Assembly: GCF_038002765.1 (NCBI RefSeq)
Contig: NZ_JBBODE010000001.1
Coordinates: 806,001 to 870,000, forward strand
DNA: 64,000 nucleotides
Direction of reading: 5' to 3'
Source of the DNA: Peribacillus sp. FSL H8-0477
GTDB taxonomy: Bacteria; Bacillota; Bacilli; Bacillales; DSM-1321
In this document: piece by piece, positions 16,246 to 25,315 of the stretch
Position numbering within the stretch: the first letter of the stretch is position 1
Layout: each line of letters begins with the position of its first letter
Made by a program: the position numbers and the translations under genes
Notes under the pieces: model-generated
Databases searched by the model: none
Seen by the model: only the letters and a program-made list of their open reading frames with translations
Told to the model about the DNA's origin: nothing

Positions 16246-17088
16246 TTACTTTTCATTGAACCAGCTGATTCCAAGCGTTTCAGCTCCAGTATGAACAGAA
16301 ATAGCACTGCCTAATGGATAAATATGGACCTTCATATTCGGTGTGATTGAAAGAATTTTCTCACGCCACCGGCCAGCCTGTTCAGGAGTTGATCCGTATA
16401 AAATACAGCATTCCCGAATACTTTCACTTGCTGCTCGATACCATTCAAATATAAGGTTCTCCGCTTTTAACTCACTTCTCGCTTTTTCTTTTGTTTCCAA
16501 GCTGCCCTTTTGGATAGAAATAATCGGCTTCAACTTTAATAAGCTTCCAAGAATATACTTAGCACTAGACAATCGTCCGCTCCGGTGCAGCTGTTCAAGC
16601 GAACCAATTAACACATACGTTTCATGATTGCTTCGATAGGTACGTGCTAGGTGTAAGGCATCTTCAATTGTTGAGCCGTTTTCTATTTCATTGATTAACT
16701 TTTTTAAGATCAGTGTCATTGGATAAGAGATTAGTTCTGAATCAAAGACATGTACCGGAATCGAAACAAGTTTTGCCGCTTGAAGGCTCGAATTAACCGT
16801 TCCGCTCAAGCGGCCAGAAACATGAACCGAAATAATTCGATCAAAATTTTGTTCAAGCTTTTTATATAACTCAGTAAAGGTTCCAATCGACGGCTGAGAA
16901 GTTGTAAGGATAGAAGAAGTATTTTTCATGATTTGAGCTAAATCGTTAGGAAGAATATTAATTCCGTCCTCATACTCTTGTCCATCAATAATAACAACCA
17001 TTGGAACGATAAATAGATCATTCCTTTTTTTTAGTTGTTCATCTAAACAACCTGTACTGTCCGTTACCCATGCAATCCGTTCACTCAT
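16246..17088 (-). CDS. DegV family fatty-acid-binding protein
   Basis: DegV-type proteins bind long-chain fatty acids, and some (FakB) present them to the kinase FakA. The 280 residues show the family start IAWVTDSTGCLDEQ, the VPMVVIIDGQEY stretch, the STSQ-type lipid-carboxylate loop as LTTSQPSIG (near 63) and HVSGRLSGTVNS (near 95). A GGGGGACAAAC ribosome binding site precedes the ATG. It stands between ypgQ and bsaA on the same strand. Which lipid it binds is not visible, and no fakA is in the window. Confidence 0.88.
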   Translation of the reverse strand: MSERIAWVTDSTGCLDEQLKKRNDLFIVPMVVIIDGQEYEDGINILPNDLAQIMKNTSSILTTSQPSIGTFTELYKKLEQNFDRIISVHVSGRLSGTVNSSLQAAKLVSIPVHVFDSELISYPMTLILKKLINEIENGSTIEDALHLARTYRSNHETYVLIGSLEQLHRSGRLSSAKYILGSLLKLKPIISIQKGSLETKEKARSELKAENLIFEWYRAASESIRECCILYGSTPEQAGRWREKILSITPNMKVHIYPLGSAISVHTGAETLGISWFNEK

Positions 17089-17155
17089 GTTTGTCCCCCC
17101 TCGCTCCTATTCACCTAATATGTTCGCTCACGGATTTCTATTTCCTCTAAAAAAA

Positions 17156-17190
17156 GTAAAAATCCCGATGCACAATGGGCACCGGGATTA
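17156..17190 (-). terminator. Terminator of bsaA
   Basis: On the minus strand AATCCCGGTGC pairs with GCATCGGGATT, followed by TTTTTAC. Confidence 0.75.
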
Positions 17191-17194
17191 AAAC

Positions 17195-17674
17195 TTATTT
17201 AAGAAGGTTACTAATCTCATCTTCGAATTCAAATGGTTTTGTTTTTGGTGCGTAGCGATTTACAATATTCCCCTCGCGGTCAACTAGAAATTTGGTAAAG
17301 TTCCATTTGATTTTTTTCGAACCAAGCATACCAGGAGCATGTTCGGTTAAATACGTGAACAAAGGGTGTGCATGCTCTCCCTTTACATCTACTTTAGCAA
17401 ACATAGGGAACGTTACACCGTGATTAAGTTTACAAAAAGCATCAATTTCTAGTTCATCTCCAGGCTCCTGCCCCATAAATTGATTGCAGGGAAAACCTAA
17501 AACGGTAAATCCTTGATCTTCATAACGTGAAAATAGTGTTTGCAGTTCTTCGTATTGAGGAGCAAATCCACACTTACTCGCTGTATTAACAATGAGCAGG
17601 ACATTACCCTTATATGCCTCAAGAGAAATCGTTTCTCCGGTAATTTTTTTCGCTTCGAAATCGTAAATAGACAT
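17195..17674 (-). CDS. bsaA: Glutathione peroxidase-like thiol peroxidase
   Basis: This thioredoxin-fold peroxidase reduces hydroperoxides; bacterial cysteine forms usually use thioredoxin rather than glutathione. The 159 residues contain NTASKCGF with the catalytic Cys at 35 in place of selenocysteine, [14 protein letters not shown], and [10 protein letters not shown], which supplies the conserved Trp and Asn. The ATG at 17674 is 9 nt after AAGGAG. B. subtilis BsaA is the same size. Confidence 0.92.
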   Translation of the reverse strand: MSIYDFEAKKITGETISLEAYKGNVLLIVNTASKCGFAPQYEELQTLFSRYEDQGFTVLGFPCNQFMGQEPGDELEIDAFCKLNHGVTFPMFAKVDVKGEHAHPLFTYLTEHAPGMLGSKKIKWNFTKFLVDREGNIVNRYAPKTKPFEFEDEISNLLK

Positions 17675-17768
17675 CAAGCAACACTCCTTCTATGTTTGCT
17701 TTAATTTTACTTCATTCCCATTATTAAAACCATTATCAGTGTTCCGAAACAACCCTATCCAGCACACT

Positions 17769-18320
17769 TTACATAGGGGTTGACGTCTTCAAAAAACCAT
17801 CCGTTTTCTTTAACGATTCAATTAAGGTATCCAGCATATCCGTGAGATCGTCCATTTGTTCTTCTTTAATTAAACGTCCAAATGAAATTTTACATTCGGT
17901 TGTATAGGTTAGTTGACTATTCTTATTATCTCGGTATGTATGATTGATTAACTCTATATGGCGATCGCTTCCCCAAATCCCTTCAATGATCGTAAGAAGC
18001 TGCCCGCCTTGAATACCTTCCAGCTGCCGTGCCATTTTTAGAGCCACTGTAATCGTAGAACCTTCGTTAAATGGCGACTGATTTGGAAGCAGTTCTGCAC
18101 TTAGATTTTCTAAGTTAGCACCTAGACTGACCACTCCTACTACAGGGGTATCCGAAAGAGGGGATTTTAATTCCATTTCCATTATAAATTGCCTGGATAG
18201 ATGAGCAAGATTAACGAGATCTTGTCGATTTGTGACAACTATATCCCCATAAAAATCATGATCGTAAACAGCTCCTTCTACCACTACTTTCATATTTTCA
18301 AATGCTGTTGGATCAAACAA
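17769..18320 (-). CDS. Conserved-looking protein of unknown function
   Basis: The frame begins with TTG at 18318-18320, 8 nt after GAGGTG, and encodes 183 residues. The product is soluble, alpha/beta in appearance, acidic, with no membrane segment, signal peptide or recognisable catalytic motif. A stretch VVVEGAVYDHDFYGDIVV near the start and EGIWGSDRHIELINH near 125 may be useful for searching. It is divergent to metA, with about 195 nt between start codons. Confidence 0.6.
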   Translation of the reverse strand: MFDPTAFENMKVVVEGAVYDHDFYGDIVVTNRQDLVNLAHLSRQFIMEMELKSPLSDTPVVGVVSLGANLENLSAELLPNQSPFNEGSTITVALKMARQLEGIQGGQLLTIIEGIWGSDRHIELINHTYRDNKNSQLTYTTECKISFGRLIKEEQMDDLTDMLDTLIESLKKTDGFLKTSTPM

Positions 18321-18439
18321 CGCACGAACACCTCACATTCTAAGATTTAACTTACATCCATTGGCCCCTATTTAAATTGCGCCTATTTTATCATTTTGCT
18401 GAAAATGAGAAAGGTTGGACGCTAACTTTCCCAAAAAAG

Positions 18440-18468
18440 GTTACAATCGTATGAATTTTCTATATAAT
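18440..18468 (+). promoter_or_regulatory. metA promoter
   Basis: GTTACA (18440-18445) and TATAAT (18463-18468) are 17 nt apart, 48 nt before the TTG start. No S-box (SAM riboswitch) fits in this short leader. Confidence 0.55.
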
Positions 18469-18515
18469 ACAACTATTGATTTTTCTTTAATTCTAATGAA
18501 AAAGGAGGCTTCCCA

Positions 18516-19424
18516 TTGCCTATTAATATACCACCTGAACTGCCTGCTAAGGAAATACTTGAGAGAGAAAATATTTTTGTGATGACGGAAACTCGTGCCA
18601 CCCAACAAGATATTCGGCCGCTGAATATCATTATTCTCAATCTTATGCCGGAAAAAGAAAAAACGGAAGCTCATCTCCTCCGTTATCTAGGCAACACACC
18701 CATTCAAATTAATATTTCCTTTTTAAAACTAACAACTCATGAAGCAAAAAACACCAGTAAACTTCACCTCGACCAATTTTACGAACCTTTTTCAGAAATT
18801 AGAAATAAAAAATTTGATGGAATGATTATTACGGGGGCACCTGTTGAAAAGTTGGCATTTGAAGAAGTGGATTACTGGGAAGAAATGATGGAGATTATGA
18901 ATTGGAGCACAACAAACGTTACCTCTACTCTGCATATTTGCTGGGGAGCACAGGCGGCCCTGCATCATCATTACCAAATTAATAAATATGAACTGCCCAA
19001 TAAATGTTTTGGAGTATTTTCTCATGAGGTATTGCATCCAAACGAGTTCCTTGTCAGAGGATTTGATGACCACTTTTTGGCTCCGCATTCTCGATACACG
19101 GACATCGACTTTAACGCTTTAAAACAACACCCTGAATTAACCGTTCTCGCAGAATCAGAAAGAGCAGGAATTTTGTTGATTGCTTCGAAGGATGGGAAAA
19201 GAATTATGAGCACCGGCCATTTTGAATATGACTCTGATACGCTCGGGGCAGAATATGTAAGAGATCACGAACGGGGAGTTCCCACGCAGCTTCCGGAAAA
19301 TTATTATCCCAAAGATGATTCATCGAAGATCCCATTACATCGCTGGAAAAGCCACTGCAGTCTGCTGTTCTCCAACTGGCTGAATTATTACGTCTATCAA
19401 CAGACTCCATATGAATGGAAATAG
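18516..19424 (+). CDS. metA: Homoserine O-acetyltransferase MetA
   Basis: MetA acylates homoserine as the first committed step of methionine synthesis. The start is TTG, 8 nt after AAAGGAGG. The 302 residues contain the nucleophile Cys142 in [14 protein letters not shown]. Residue 111 is Glu (TGAPVE), which in Bacillus cereus MetA determines acetyl-CoA rather than succinyl-CoA use; E. coli has Gly there. I therefore call it an acetyltransferase. The gene is monocistronic with its own terminator. Confidence 0.95.
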   Translation: MPINIPPELPAKEILERENIFVMTETRATQQDIRPLNIIILNLMPEKEKTEAHLLRYLGNTPIQINISFLKLTTHEAKNTSKLHLDQFYEPFSEIRNKKFDGMIITGAPVEKLAFEEVDYWEEMMEIMNWSTTNVTSTLHICWGAQAALHHHYQINKYELPNKCFGVFSHEVLHPNEFLVRGFDDHFLAPHSRYTDIDFNALKQHPELTVLAESERAGILLIASKDGKRIMSTGHFEYDSDTLGAEYVRDHERGVPTQLPENYYPKDDSSKIPLHRWKSHCSLLFSNWLNYYVYQQTPYEWK

Positions 19425-19449
19425 CAAGTAACCGAATAAAATGAAAAAT

Positions 19450-19486
19450 GGCTGTCCGAGCGAATTACGCAAAGACAGCCTTTTTA
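19450..19486 (+). terminator. Intrinsic terminator of metA
   Basis: GGCTGTC and GACAGCC enclose a loop and are followed by TTTTTA. Confidence 0.8.
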
Positions 19487-19491
19487 TTTGG

Positions 19492-19662
19492 TTATGCTTT
19501 TTTTAGCTCATCCTCAAAGTAAAAAGTGGAGGGATGTTCATTCACAACATATGAAACCTTCTTCATATTTACAACATAATGCCACTTTTTGATCGTAACT
19601 TCTTCACCTGTGCTAGTAATGTTAACCCGTTCTCCAGCCTCGAATTTGTTTTTATTACTCAC
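19492..19662 (-). CDS. Small protein of unknown function, 56 residues
   Basis: GTG at 19660-19662 follows GAGAGGGAGTGG and starts a 56-residue product with a beta-rich look (RVNITSTGEEVTIKKWHYVV) and an acidic-basic tail. No membrane helix or metal motif is present. TATAAT at 19685-19690 (minus strand) is a likely -10. The short length and compact SH3-like pattern suggest a small binding domain, but this is a guess. Confidence 0.55.
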   Translation of the reverse strand: MSNKNKFEAGERVNITSTGEEVTIKKWHYVVNMKKVSYVVNEHPSTFYFEDELKKA

Positions 19663-19890
19663 GATACCACTCCCTCTCAATACTATTATACCACAAAATC
19701 TTCTCTTTTCTGCTTACCTTCAAATGGAAAGATACACTTAATTACTTAGTTCCAGTTAATTGGAAGTACCTTCCTGAAATCATGCCATAATTAACCCAGT
19801 TTACCGCATAATATACCCATTTCTGTTCCATACGTCCACGGTTCGACTTTTTTCTCAGATTTACTACTGTACTTCATGCCCAGAAATATC

Positions 19891-19919
19891 AAAAACGTTT
19901 GGAAAGATCCAAACGTTTC
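19891..19919 (-). terminator. Terminator of the kinase-like gene
   Basis: AAACGTTTGG and CCAAACGTTT form a perfect ten-pair stem followed on the minus strand by TTTTTGAT. The rest of the gap (19663-19890) shows a possible 28-codon frame on the minus strand without a ribosome binding site and nothing else clear. Confidence 0.8.
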
Positions 19920-19929
19920 ATTAATCAAA

Positions 19930-20526
19930 CTATTCTTTGCCACACGAATAACACCGGAGATCATGATCATGATCTCCGTACATTCGCAGTTCTTTCTTAA
20001 GTCCACACATTCCACAAACCTCAACGTCAATTTGTGGAATAATACCTGCTTCTGCTAACGGAACCCAAGAGTTTGTATATAAATTTTTACTCATACCGTA
20101 ATCAATAAAGGTAAGTTTGCCTTGTTCATTCATCCCGTAATTTGAACTGTCCTTTAAATCAAAACAATCAAAATCCTGGTCTAATAACTCTAACACTTCT
20201 TCATACAAATCCGGAATGAGTTGTGCATCAATGTTCCCATCAATTTCAAATGATTGATGATTCTTTAATTCCAACGGTTGATAATATTTTTGAATCGAAA
20301 TAGTTTCGTCTACATAATAAACTTTAGCAAACAATTCATGCAGCCCTTTTTTCGCCATTACATTGTAAATATGTAATTCATTTTGGGATTGCTTATAACC
20401 AAGTTTATGTAAATGTAATTTAATCACATATTCGTCGACTCTATATACTTTTCTCGTCGAACCAATTCCGATAAAATTTTCTTCACTGCAATACTTATTC
20501 CAATTTTCACTTAATTCTTTCAGCAT
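19930..20526 (-). CDS. Small protein-kinase-like protein with C-terminal zinc ribbon
   Basis: The 198-residue product has a compact protein-kinase outline: a Gly-rich loop GIGSTRKVYRV (20-30), an invariant-type lysine in YVIKLHLH (Lys36), a candidate helix-C Glu50, a catalytic loop CFDLKDSSNYG with Asp123 and Asn129, and IDYG with Asp142 in the DFG position. The usual HRD His/Arg is missing and the C-lobe is very short. After it comes a zinc ribbon with Cys171-xx-Cys174 and Cys192-xx-Cys195. I know no characterised protein with this exact pairing. It lies downstream of the AIM24 gene on the same strand, 32 nt away, so they may be cotranscribed. Confidence 0.65.
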   Translation of the reverse strand: MLKELSENWNKYCSEENFIGIGSTRKVYRVDEYVIKLHLHKLGYKQSQNELHIYNVMAKKGLHELFAKVYYVDETISIQKYYQPLELKNHQSFEIDGNIDAQLIPDLYEEVLELLDQDFDCFDLKDSSNYGMNEQGKLTFIDYGMSKNLYTNSWVPLAEAGIIPQIDVEVCGMCGLKKELRMYGDHDHDLRCYSCGKE

Positions 20527-20558
20527 ATTCTCTCACACCTACTCACAGCCAAAATAAT

Positions 20559-21251
20559 TTATTGTTTTTCTGAAAAATAGACTTCCTCAAAAGGCTGTAC
20601 GACAACGAATCCAGATCCTTCGAATTTCATTTGTACGGATTCCCCGCTTCCACGTCCAAAAAATGTCTTTAATGATACGTCAGTTACGAATTCCGGCGTA
20701 AGATGGCCTGACCACGCGACAGTTGCATTGGGGTCCGTATAGACGGCATCTCCCGGCTCAACTAATAAAGTGAGCGGTTCATAGTGTGTGGTGAAAGCGA
20801 CCATCCCGGTACCTTCAACTTTTACGTTGAACAGCCCGCCCGCTAACAGTCCCGCAATTTTCCGCATTAATTTAATATCCCACTTCAGCCTGGATTCAAA
20901 AGCCAGCAGATCATTGCCATTTATACAGATTGATTCATCAGCCAAATTTAGAATAGAGATTTTTTTTCCTTGATCTGCAACATATAATTTTCCTTGCCCT
21001 GTCGCTTTCATAATGGAAGCCCCTTCACCTGTGAACGCTTTTTTAAACATTTTTCCTAGTCCATGTTCTAGGATTCCCTCACGCTCAAACTTGATATTGC
21101 CGCGATAGGATATCATCGAGCCTGTCTTCGCCCAAATTTGATTTTCTAAATTAATTTCAAGGATCCGTTCTGTTTCTAATTCAAACAGGCCCTGCCCTTT
21201 ATCTTGTTGTTTTGTTTTCGAAATAAACTCATTAATATGAAATTTCTCCAC
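20559..21251 (-). CDS. AIM24 family protein
   Basis: The 230-residue protein starts at GTG with an AAAGGGAG ribosome binding site 9 nt upstream. It has the beta-helix-like repeats of the AIM24/DUF124 (TRAP-like) family: IWAKTGSMISYRGNIKF, GKLYVADQGKKISILNL, LFNVKVEGTGMVAFTTH and the MKFEGSGFVVVQP end. Bacterial members have no assigned biochemical function. The methyltransferase gene lies upstream and the kinase-like gene downstream, all on one strand. Confidence 0.82.
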   Translation of the reverse strand: MEKFHINEFISKTKQQDKGQGLFELETERILEINLENQIWAKTGSMISYRGNIKFEREGILEHGLGKMFKKAFTGEGASIMKATGQGKLYVADQGKKISILNLADESICINGNDLLAFESRLKWDIKLMRKIAGLLAGGLFNVKVEGTGMVAFTTHYEPLTLLVEPGDAVYTDPNATVAWSGHLTPEFVTDVSLKTFFGRGSGESVQMKFEGSGFVVVQPFEEVYFSEKQ

Positions 21252-21342
21252 AACTTACATCTCCCTTTATTTGAATTGACTAGGGGGTATCTCCCATCCC
21301 CCAAATTGGATTCCATCTAAGGTACTTTTACGATGTCGGCTA

Positions 21343-22026
21343 CTAAATCTCCGCTTTCTTAAGTACAAACAGCCACATAAAGGAGAGTGCTTGTTGTAAC
21401 TCTTTTGAAAGGTGCGTTAGTTTTGTGTAGTCGACACCTTGCTTGGGTACTCCCGTATCGGCGACGAGTTCCCAGCCGTTTTCCTCTGCTAATTGAAGAA
21501 ATTCCCAGGCCTGCATCGTGTTCATAATTACTTCTTTATTATAAAGCCGCGGATAGCTGTTTGCTCTTGGGCCGGATGTAGGTCCAAGGATCGCAAAGCA
21601 TCCGTATCCGCCGGGTTTAAGAATCCGTTTAATTTCCTTTAGAGCATCGATTGGCTTTTCTGTCCATTCGATGGAATTAATGGCCATGACAGCATCCACT
21701 TCTTCCGTTTCAAAAGGCAGCGCTGTCAGATCCCCTTGAATAAAGGATAGATTATCTTGGTCCTCCGTTTTCTCCGCTGCTTCTGTAATCATTTTATGTG
21801 ACAAGTCTAGACCTATCACGGGAAATCCAGCTCGAGCAAGCTTTAATGATCCGTATCCGTCACCACACCCTAAATCAACAACCTTGCCTAGAGGAATATG
21901 CTCTTCAAAGAATGGAATAATTGTTTTCCTGCTGCCTTCATCCCACATTTCTTTGGAATTGGCTGCCCAATTCTTTGCAGAATAGTCCCATTTGATTTGT
22001 GCTTCCTTATGCCAGCTATGTACCAT
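21343..22026 (-). CDS. Class I SAM-dependent methyltransferase (small molecule type)
   Basis: The 227 residues contain motif I VVDLGCGDGYGSLKLA (near residue 50), an acidic GLDLS loop, QGDLTALPF, and AVMAINSIEW and LKPGGYGCFA motifs of the Methyltransf_11 or 25 type. The substrate is unknown. It resembles the B. subtilis YodH-type proteins in size and layout. The gene is between mntR and AIM24 on the same strand. Confidence 0.82.
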   Translation of the reverse strand: MVHSWHKEAQIKWDYSAKNWAANSKEMWDEGSRKTIIPFFEEHIPLGKVVDLGCGDGYGSLKLARAGFPVIGLDLSHKMITEAAEKTEDQDNLSFIQGDLTALPFETEEVDAVMAINSIEWTEKPIDALKEIKRILKPGGYGCFAILGPTSGPRANSYPRLYNKEVIMNTMQAWEFLQLAEENGWELVADTGVPKQGVDYTKLTHLSKELQQALSFMWLFVLKKAEI

Positions 22027-22102
22027 TTATCGTCACACTCCCATCCATTACTTATTCTTACGAAGAAACAAAAGATAAGTTTCATGATTAAGCTATTTTT
22101 CC

Positions 22103-22128
22103 AAAAAAAAAAGCAGCTTAGGCTGCTT
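22103..22128 (-). terminator. Terminator of mntR
   Basis: On the minus strand AAGCAGCC and GGCTGCTT-type arms (AGCAGCCTAAGCTGCT) are followed by ten T. The stem begins at the mntR stop codon. Confidence 0.8.
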
Positions 22129-22546
22129 ACTTTGTATTTTTCTTTTGTATGACTTCTAATTCTTCGATTCTTTTTGGCGATTCCTCAAAAAATTCGACTA
22201 AGTCACCAATTCGATCGATAGCATTCCAACTCAAATGATGTTCAATTCCTTCAACATCATGATAAATATTTTCTTCTTTCACGCCAATTAAGCGTAACAT
22301 TTTTTCTAATAATTCATGGCGGTACACTAACCTTTTTCCAATTTTCTTTCCATTAGGCGTTAAGATGAGTCCGCGGTATTTTTCATAGACTAAATACTCT
22401 TCTTGGTCCAGTTTTTGTACCATTTTCGTAACAGAAGAAGGATGTACGGAGAGATTACCAGCAATATCGGAAACCCTGGCATATCCTTTTTCCTCGATTA
22501 ATAAATAGATTTGTTCTATGTAATCCTCCATGCTCGGTGTAGGCAT
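22127..22546 (-). CDS. mntR: Manganese-responsive transcriptional regulator MntR
   Basis: MntR is a DtxR-type dimer that represses manganese uptake genes, and in B. subtilis activates MeeF/MeeY exporter genes, when Mn(II) is bound. From the ATG at 22546 the 139 residues align by eye with B. subtilis MntR almost throughout: winged helix in the first 65 residues ([12 protein letters not shown] recognition helix) and metal ligands Asp8, Glu11, His77 and the EGIEHHLSW stretch. No obvious MntR operator is seen nearby. A TerC-type putative manganese exporter is also encoded in this window, but far away. Confidence 0.96.
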   Translation of the reverse strand: MPTPSMEDYIEQIYLLIEEKGYARVSDIAGNLSVHPSSVTKMVQKLDQEEYLVYEKYRGLILTPNGKKIGKRLVYRHELLEKMLRLIGVKEENIYHDVEGIEHHLSWNAIDRIGDLVEFFEESPKRIEELEVIQKKNTK

Positions 22547-22641
22547 CAAGTTATCCTCCCATTCAAACGCATCTTAAAATTTTACTATATTCGTGAACCC
22601 GATTCAAGCAGGAGCCTTTTTTTATTGAGCAGATCAGGCCT

Positions 22642-24825
22642 TTAGGCCTGTCTGCTGCTTGCTTTTGTATTTCGGTCAGGGAATTTCATATTAATTTTCT
22701 TACTGTTTTCTTCCCAGGCTAGAATGGCTGCAAAGGTTTTTTCCCCTTTTTTAAATCCTTCGATTACGTCTGTTTCGCCTGTTTGCAGCAGCTTTTTAAT
22801 ATTTGCTTGAGTAATATTTTTTGATAAGATTTTTTTCGATATGGTAAACGAACACTTTGTTTTTGCGTAGCTGGCACACCCATAAAACTTTCCTTTATCA
22901 ATGACCTTCCCGCCGCAAATGCGGCATGCACCCATTGATGTTGGGGACCTTCGATTCTTCGAAGTACCCTGAATGGATTCTGTATCCAGCCCTTCAAAAT
23001 TCCAGTCATTTGAAGAAGCAACTGCATCATCAATAATTTTCATCGACAGCTTTTTCACATTTTCCATAAACGCACCTGGGGATGCCTTTCCTTCACCAAT
23101 TTCCCGCAGTCGCTGCTCCCACTTTGCGGTCATTTCCGGTGAGGCAAGAATCTTTTCACCAATCGCATGAATAAGCACTTTTCCTTTGTCAGTTGCGTAT
23201 ACCAAGTTTTTCTTCACATCAATATACTTACGGTCTTTTAACATCGTAATAATCCCAGCACGAGTCGCTTCAGTACCGAGGCCTTCAGTCTTCATGAGGA
23301 CCTTTTCAAGCTCTTCGTTATCCAGATGTTTACCAGCAGTCTTCATAAGCGTGATCAGCTGTCCTTCTGTATAGCGTTTTGGCGGCTGAGTTTTCCCTTC
23401 TTTGACCTTAACCTTTGCTACCACTCCCTGATCACCTTGGGAAACATTTGGCAGCAAAATATCTTTTTCTTCCTTCTCTTCCTGAAAAATAACCTTTCTC
23501 CAGCCGTCTTGGATTTGCTGTTTCCCTTTCGAGATGAACTCCGCACGCTTATCCACCATGGTTTTAATGGTCGTATAATCAAAAATAGCCGAGTCATAAT
23601 GGGCAGCAATTAATCTTCGAACAATAAGATCATAGATATTTTTCTCCTCATTTGTGAGGCGGCTTGGATTTGTTACTTGCTCCGTTGGAATGATGGCATA
23701 GTGATCGGTAACTTTCTTCTCGTTCACAAACCGTTTATTATTCATAATACTTTCTTTTGGCAACGGAAAAAGTGATTCGTACTCTGTCAGCTTACTCAAT
23801 TTACCCAGTATTTCTGGAAAACTTTCTGCCTCCCCTGGGGTTACATAGTTGGAATCGGAACGAGGATAGGAGACAATTCCCTTTTGGTACAGACTTTGTA
23901 CAATATCTAAAGTCATTTTCGGAGAATATTTATAAATCTTATTAACTGTGGCCTGTAAGGATGATAGATTGAATAATAACGGTGGTTGAAACTCTTTTCG
24001 TTCTGTATCCATCTTCGTTATTTCTGCTTCTTTTCCCTTGCAAAAAGCAGCAATATTTTCTGCCATCTCTTTAGTATCTATTCTAGATTCGTCGTCTTTT
24101 TGCCATTTCCCTTGGTATTTCTTGCTGTCCATTTTAAAGTCAGCAAATACTTCCCAGAATGGCTTAGACTTGAATTGATCAATTTCCTGTTCACGTTTAA
24201 CAATTAAGGCCAACGTGGGTGTTTGGACGCGGCCAGCTGAAAACACATCTGACATTCCTTGTTTCTTTAAGAGAATACTAAAAACACGTGAGGCATTCAT
24301 GCCAACTACCCAATCAGCACACGCTCTCGTATACGCTTCATGATAGAGCGGACGCGTTTCCTCTTCTTGCAATAAATTTTCAAATCCCTCATAAATCGAT
24401 TTAGGGGTCAATGAGGAAATCCATAACCGCTGCATAGGTTTCTTAACCCCGCTAAGCTGAATGACATTTCGCACAATCAGTTCCCCTTCACGCCCTGCAT
24501 CACCTGCGTGAATAATATCAGTTACTTCAGACTTACGTAAAAGTGTTTTCACAACTTGAAATTGTTTTGCTTTTGAACGTGATACCTCATATTGGAATTT
24601 TTCAGGAATCATCGGCAGCGTATCAAGTGACCACTTCTTCCACTCAGGACGGTAGCTTTCTGGATTAATGAGCTGACATAAATGTCCGACAGCCCAGGTC
24701 ACATAGGCCCCATCTGGAAAAAGCTCATTGGGGAGAATTTCAATAAACCCCTGTTGCTTCTTAGTTTTAAATTGGGAAGCCAATGTTGAACCCTGATCAG
24801 GTTTCTCGGCAATGACTAACTTCAT
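22642..24825 (-). CDS. topB: DNA topoisomerase III
   Basis: TopB is a type IA topoisomerase that decatenates DNA and works on recombination intermediates. The ATG at 24825 after AAGGTGAG gives 727 residues, the B. subtilis size. The TOPRIM domain starts with KLVIAEKPDQGS and has GDAGREGELI (near residue 105); the active tyrosine is in GIVSYPRSDSNYV (near 310). The C-terminus has a zinc-ribbon-like CRICGG...YGCASYAKTKC segment. It probably has its own promoter, since a 230-nt gap without genes lies upstream. Confidence 0.95.
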   Translation of the reverse strand: MKLVIAEKPDQGSTLASQFKTKKQQGFIEILPNELFPDGAYVTWAVGHLCQLINPESYRPEWKKWSLDTLPMIPEKFQYEVSRSKAKQFQVVKTLLRKSEVTDIIHAGDAGREGELIVRNVIQLSGVKKPMQRLWISSLTPKSIYEGFENLLQEEETRPLYHEAYTRACADWVVGMNASRVFSILLKKQGMSDVFSAGRVQTPTLALIVKREQEIDQFKSKPFWEVFADFKMDSKKYQGKWQKDDESRIDTKEMAENIAAFCKGKEAEITKMDTERKEFQPPLLFNLSSLQATVNKIYKYSPKMTLDIVQSLYQKGIVSYPRSDSNYVTPGEAESFPEILGKLSKLTEYESLFPLPKESIMNNKRFVNEKKVTDHYAIIPTEQVTNPSRLTNEEKNIYDLIVRRLIAAHYDSAIFDYTTIKTMVDKRAEFISKGKQQIQDGWRKVIFQEEKEEKDILLPNVSQGDQGVVAKVKVKEGKTQPPKRYTEGQLITLMKTAGKHLDNEELEKVLMKTEGLGTEATRAGIITMLKDRKYIDVKKNLVYATDKGKVLIHAIGEKILASPEMTAKWEQRLREIGEGKASPGAFMENVKKLSMKIIDDAVASSNDWNFEGLDTESIQGTSKNRRSPTSMGACRICGGKVIDKGKFYGCASYAKTKCSFTISKKILSKNITQANIKKLLQTGETDVIEGFKKGEKTFAAILAWEENSKKINMKFPDRNTKASSRQA

Positions 24826-24993
24826 GCAACTCACCTTATCTATCTTTTTTATGTCTAACGTCTATTCATTATACCGTTTCCTGCATAACGAAGTAAGAGT
24901 CAGATAATAAAAAAAGACTCTACACCTCAAAGATTTGTTAACCAGAGTTCCGTTAACCTGCTAATATTAAAGATCTAAGAAAGATGTTAAGCT

Positions 24994-25039
24994 AAAAAAA
25001 GAAGCAGTCATACCTATATTAAATTTGTATGACTGCTTA
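24994..25039 (-). terminator. Strong terminator left behind a decayed gene
   Basis: On the minus strand AAGCAGTCATAC and GTATGACTGCTT form a perfect twelve-pair stem followed by CTTTTTTT. It sits 18 nt after the stop of the remnant at 25057-25300. Between here and topB (24826-24993) I see nothing beyond a GTTAAC inverted repeat near 24936-24957. Confidence 0.85.
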
Positions 25040-25056
25040 TAGTTAGAATAGTCAAC

Positions 25057-25300
25057 TTATAGTTTGGCTGCTGTTTCTTTAACTTTTTTCAAACCTTTAG
25101 CAATGATTGTTACAGGATTTTCAGGATCTTGTGCATGGCCTTCAATAATCACTTCGTCAATATTTTCAAAGCCGTAATAGTTTTTTTGACGGCACGCATA
25201 TAATTCACAGACATTTCCATGGCATTCACTTCAGGTGTATTATAAACCTATGCCTCTGGTTTAAAAAAACCCGCAATTTGCTTCTAGTTCCGGTCATCGA
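25057..25300 (-). pseudogene. Remnant: C-terminal part of an unidentified protein, disrupted
   Basis: On the minus strand a protein-like sequence continues across two lesions. Upstream part: an A-G-F-F-K-P-E-A stretch, then an in-frame TAG, then VYNTPEVNAMEMSVNYMRA. Downstream part, in another frame after an A-run near 25193: YYGFENIDEVIIEGHAQD, ending with AKGLKKVKETAAKL and a TAA at 25057. No start codon with a ribosome binding site exists. The perfect terminator just downstream suggests a formerly expressed gene. I do not recognise the family. Confidence 0.6.
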
Positions 25301-25315
25301 GAACTAGCTGATTTA

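Noticed and set aside
18321-18515. Possible SAM riboswitch before metA
   Set aside because: No S-box core is present and the promoter leaves a leader of only about 40 nt.
22629-22657. GC-rich hairpin at the end of topB
   Set aside because: A stem is present (GCAGACAGGCC/GGCCTGATCTGC), but there is no T tract on the minus strand.
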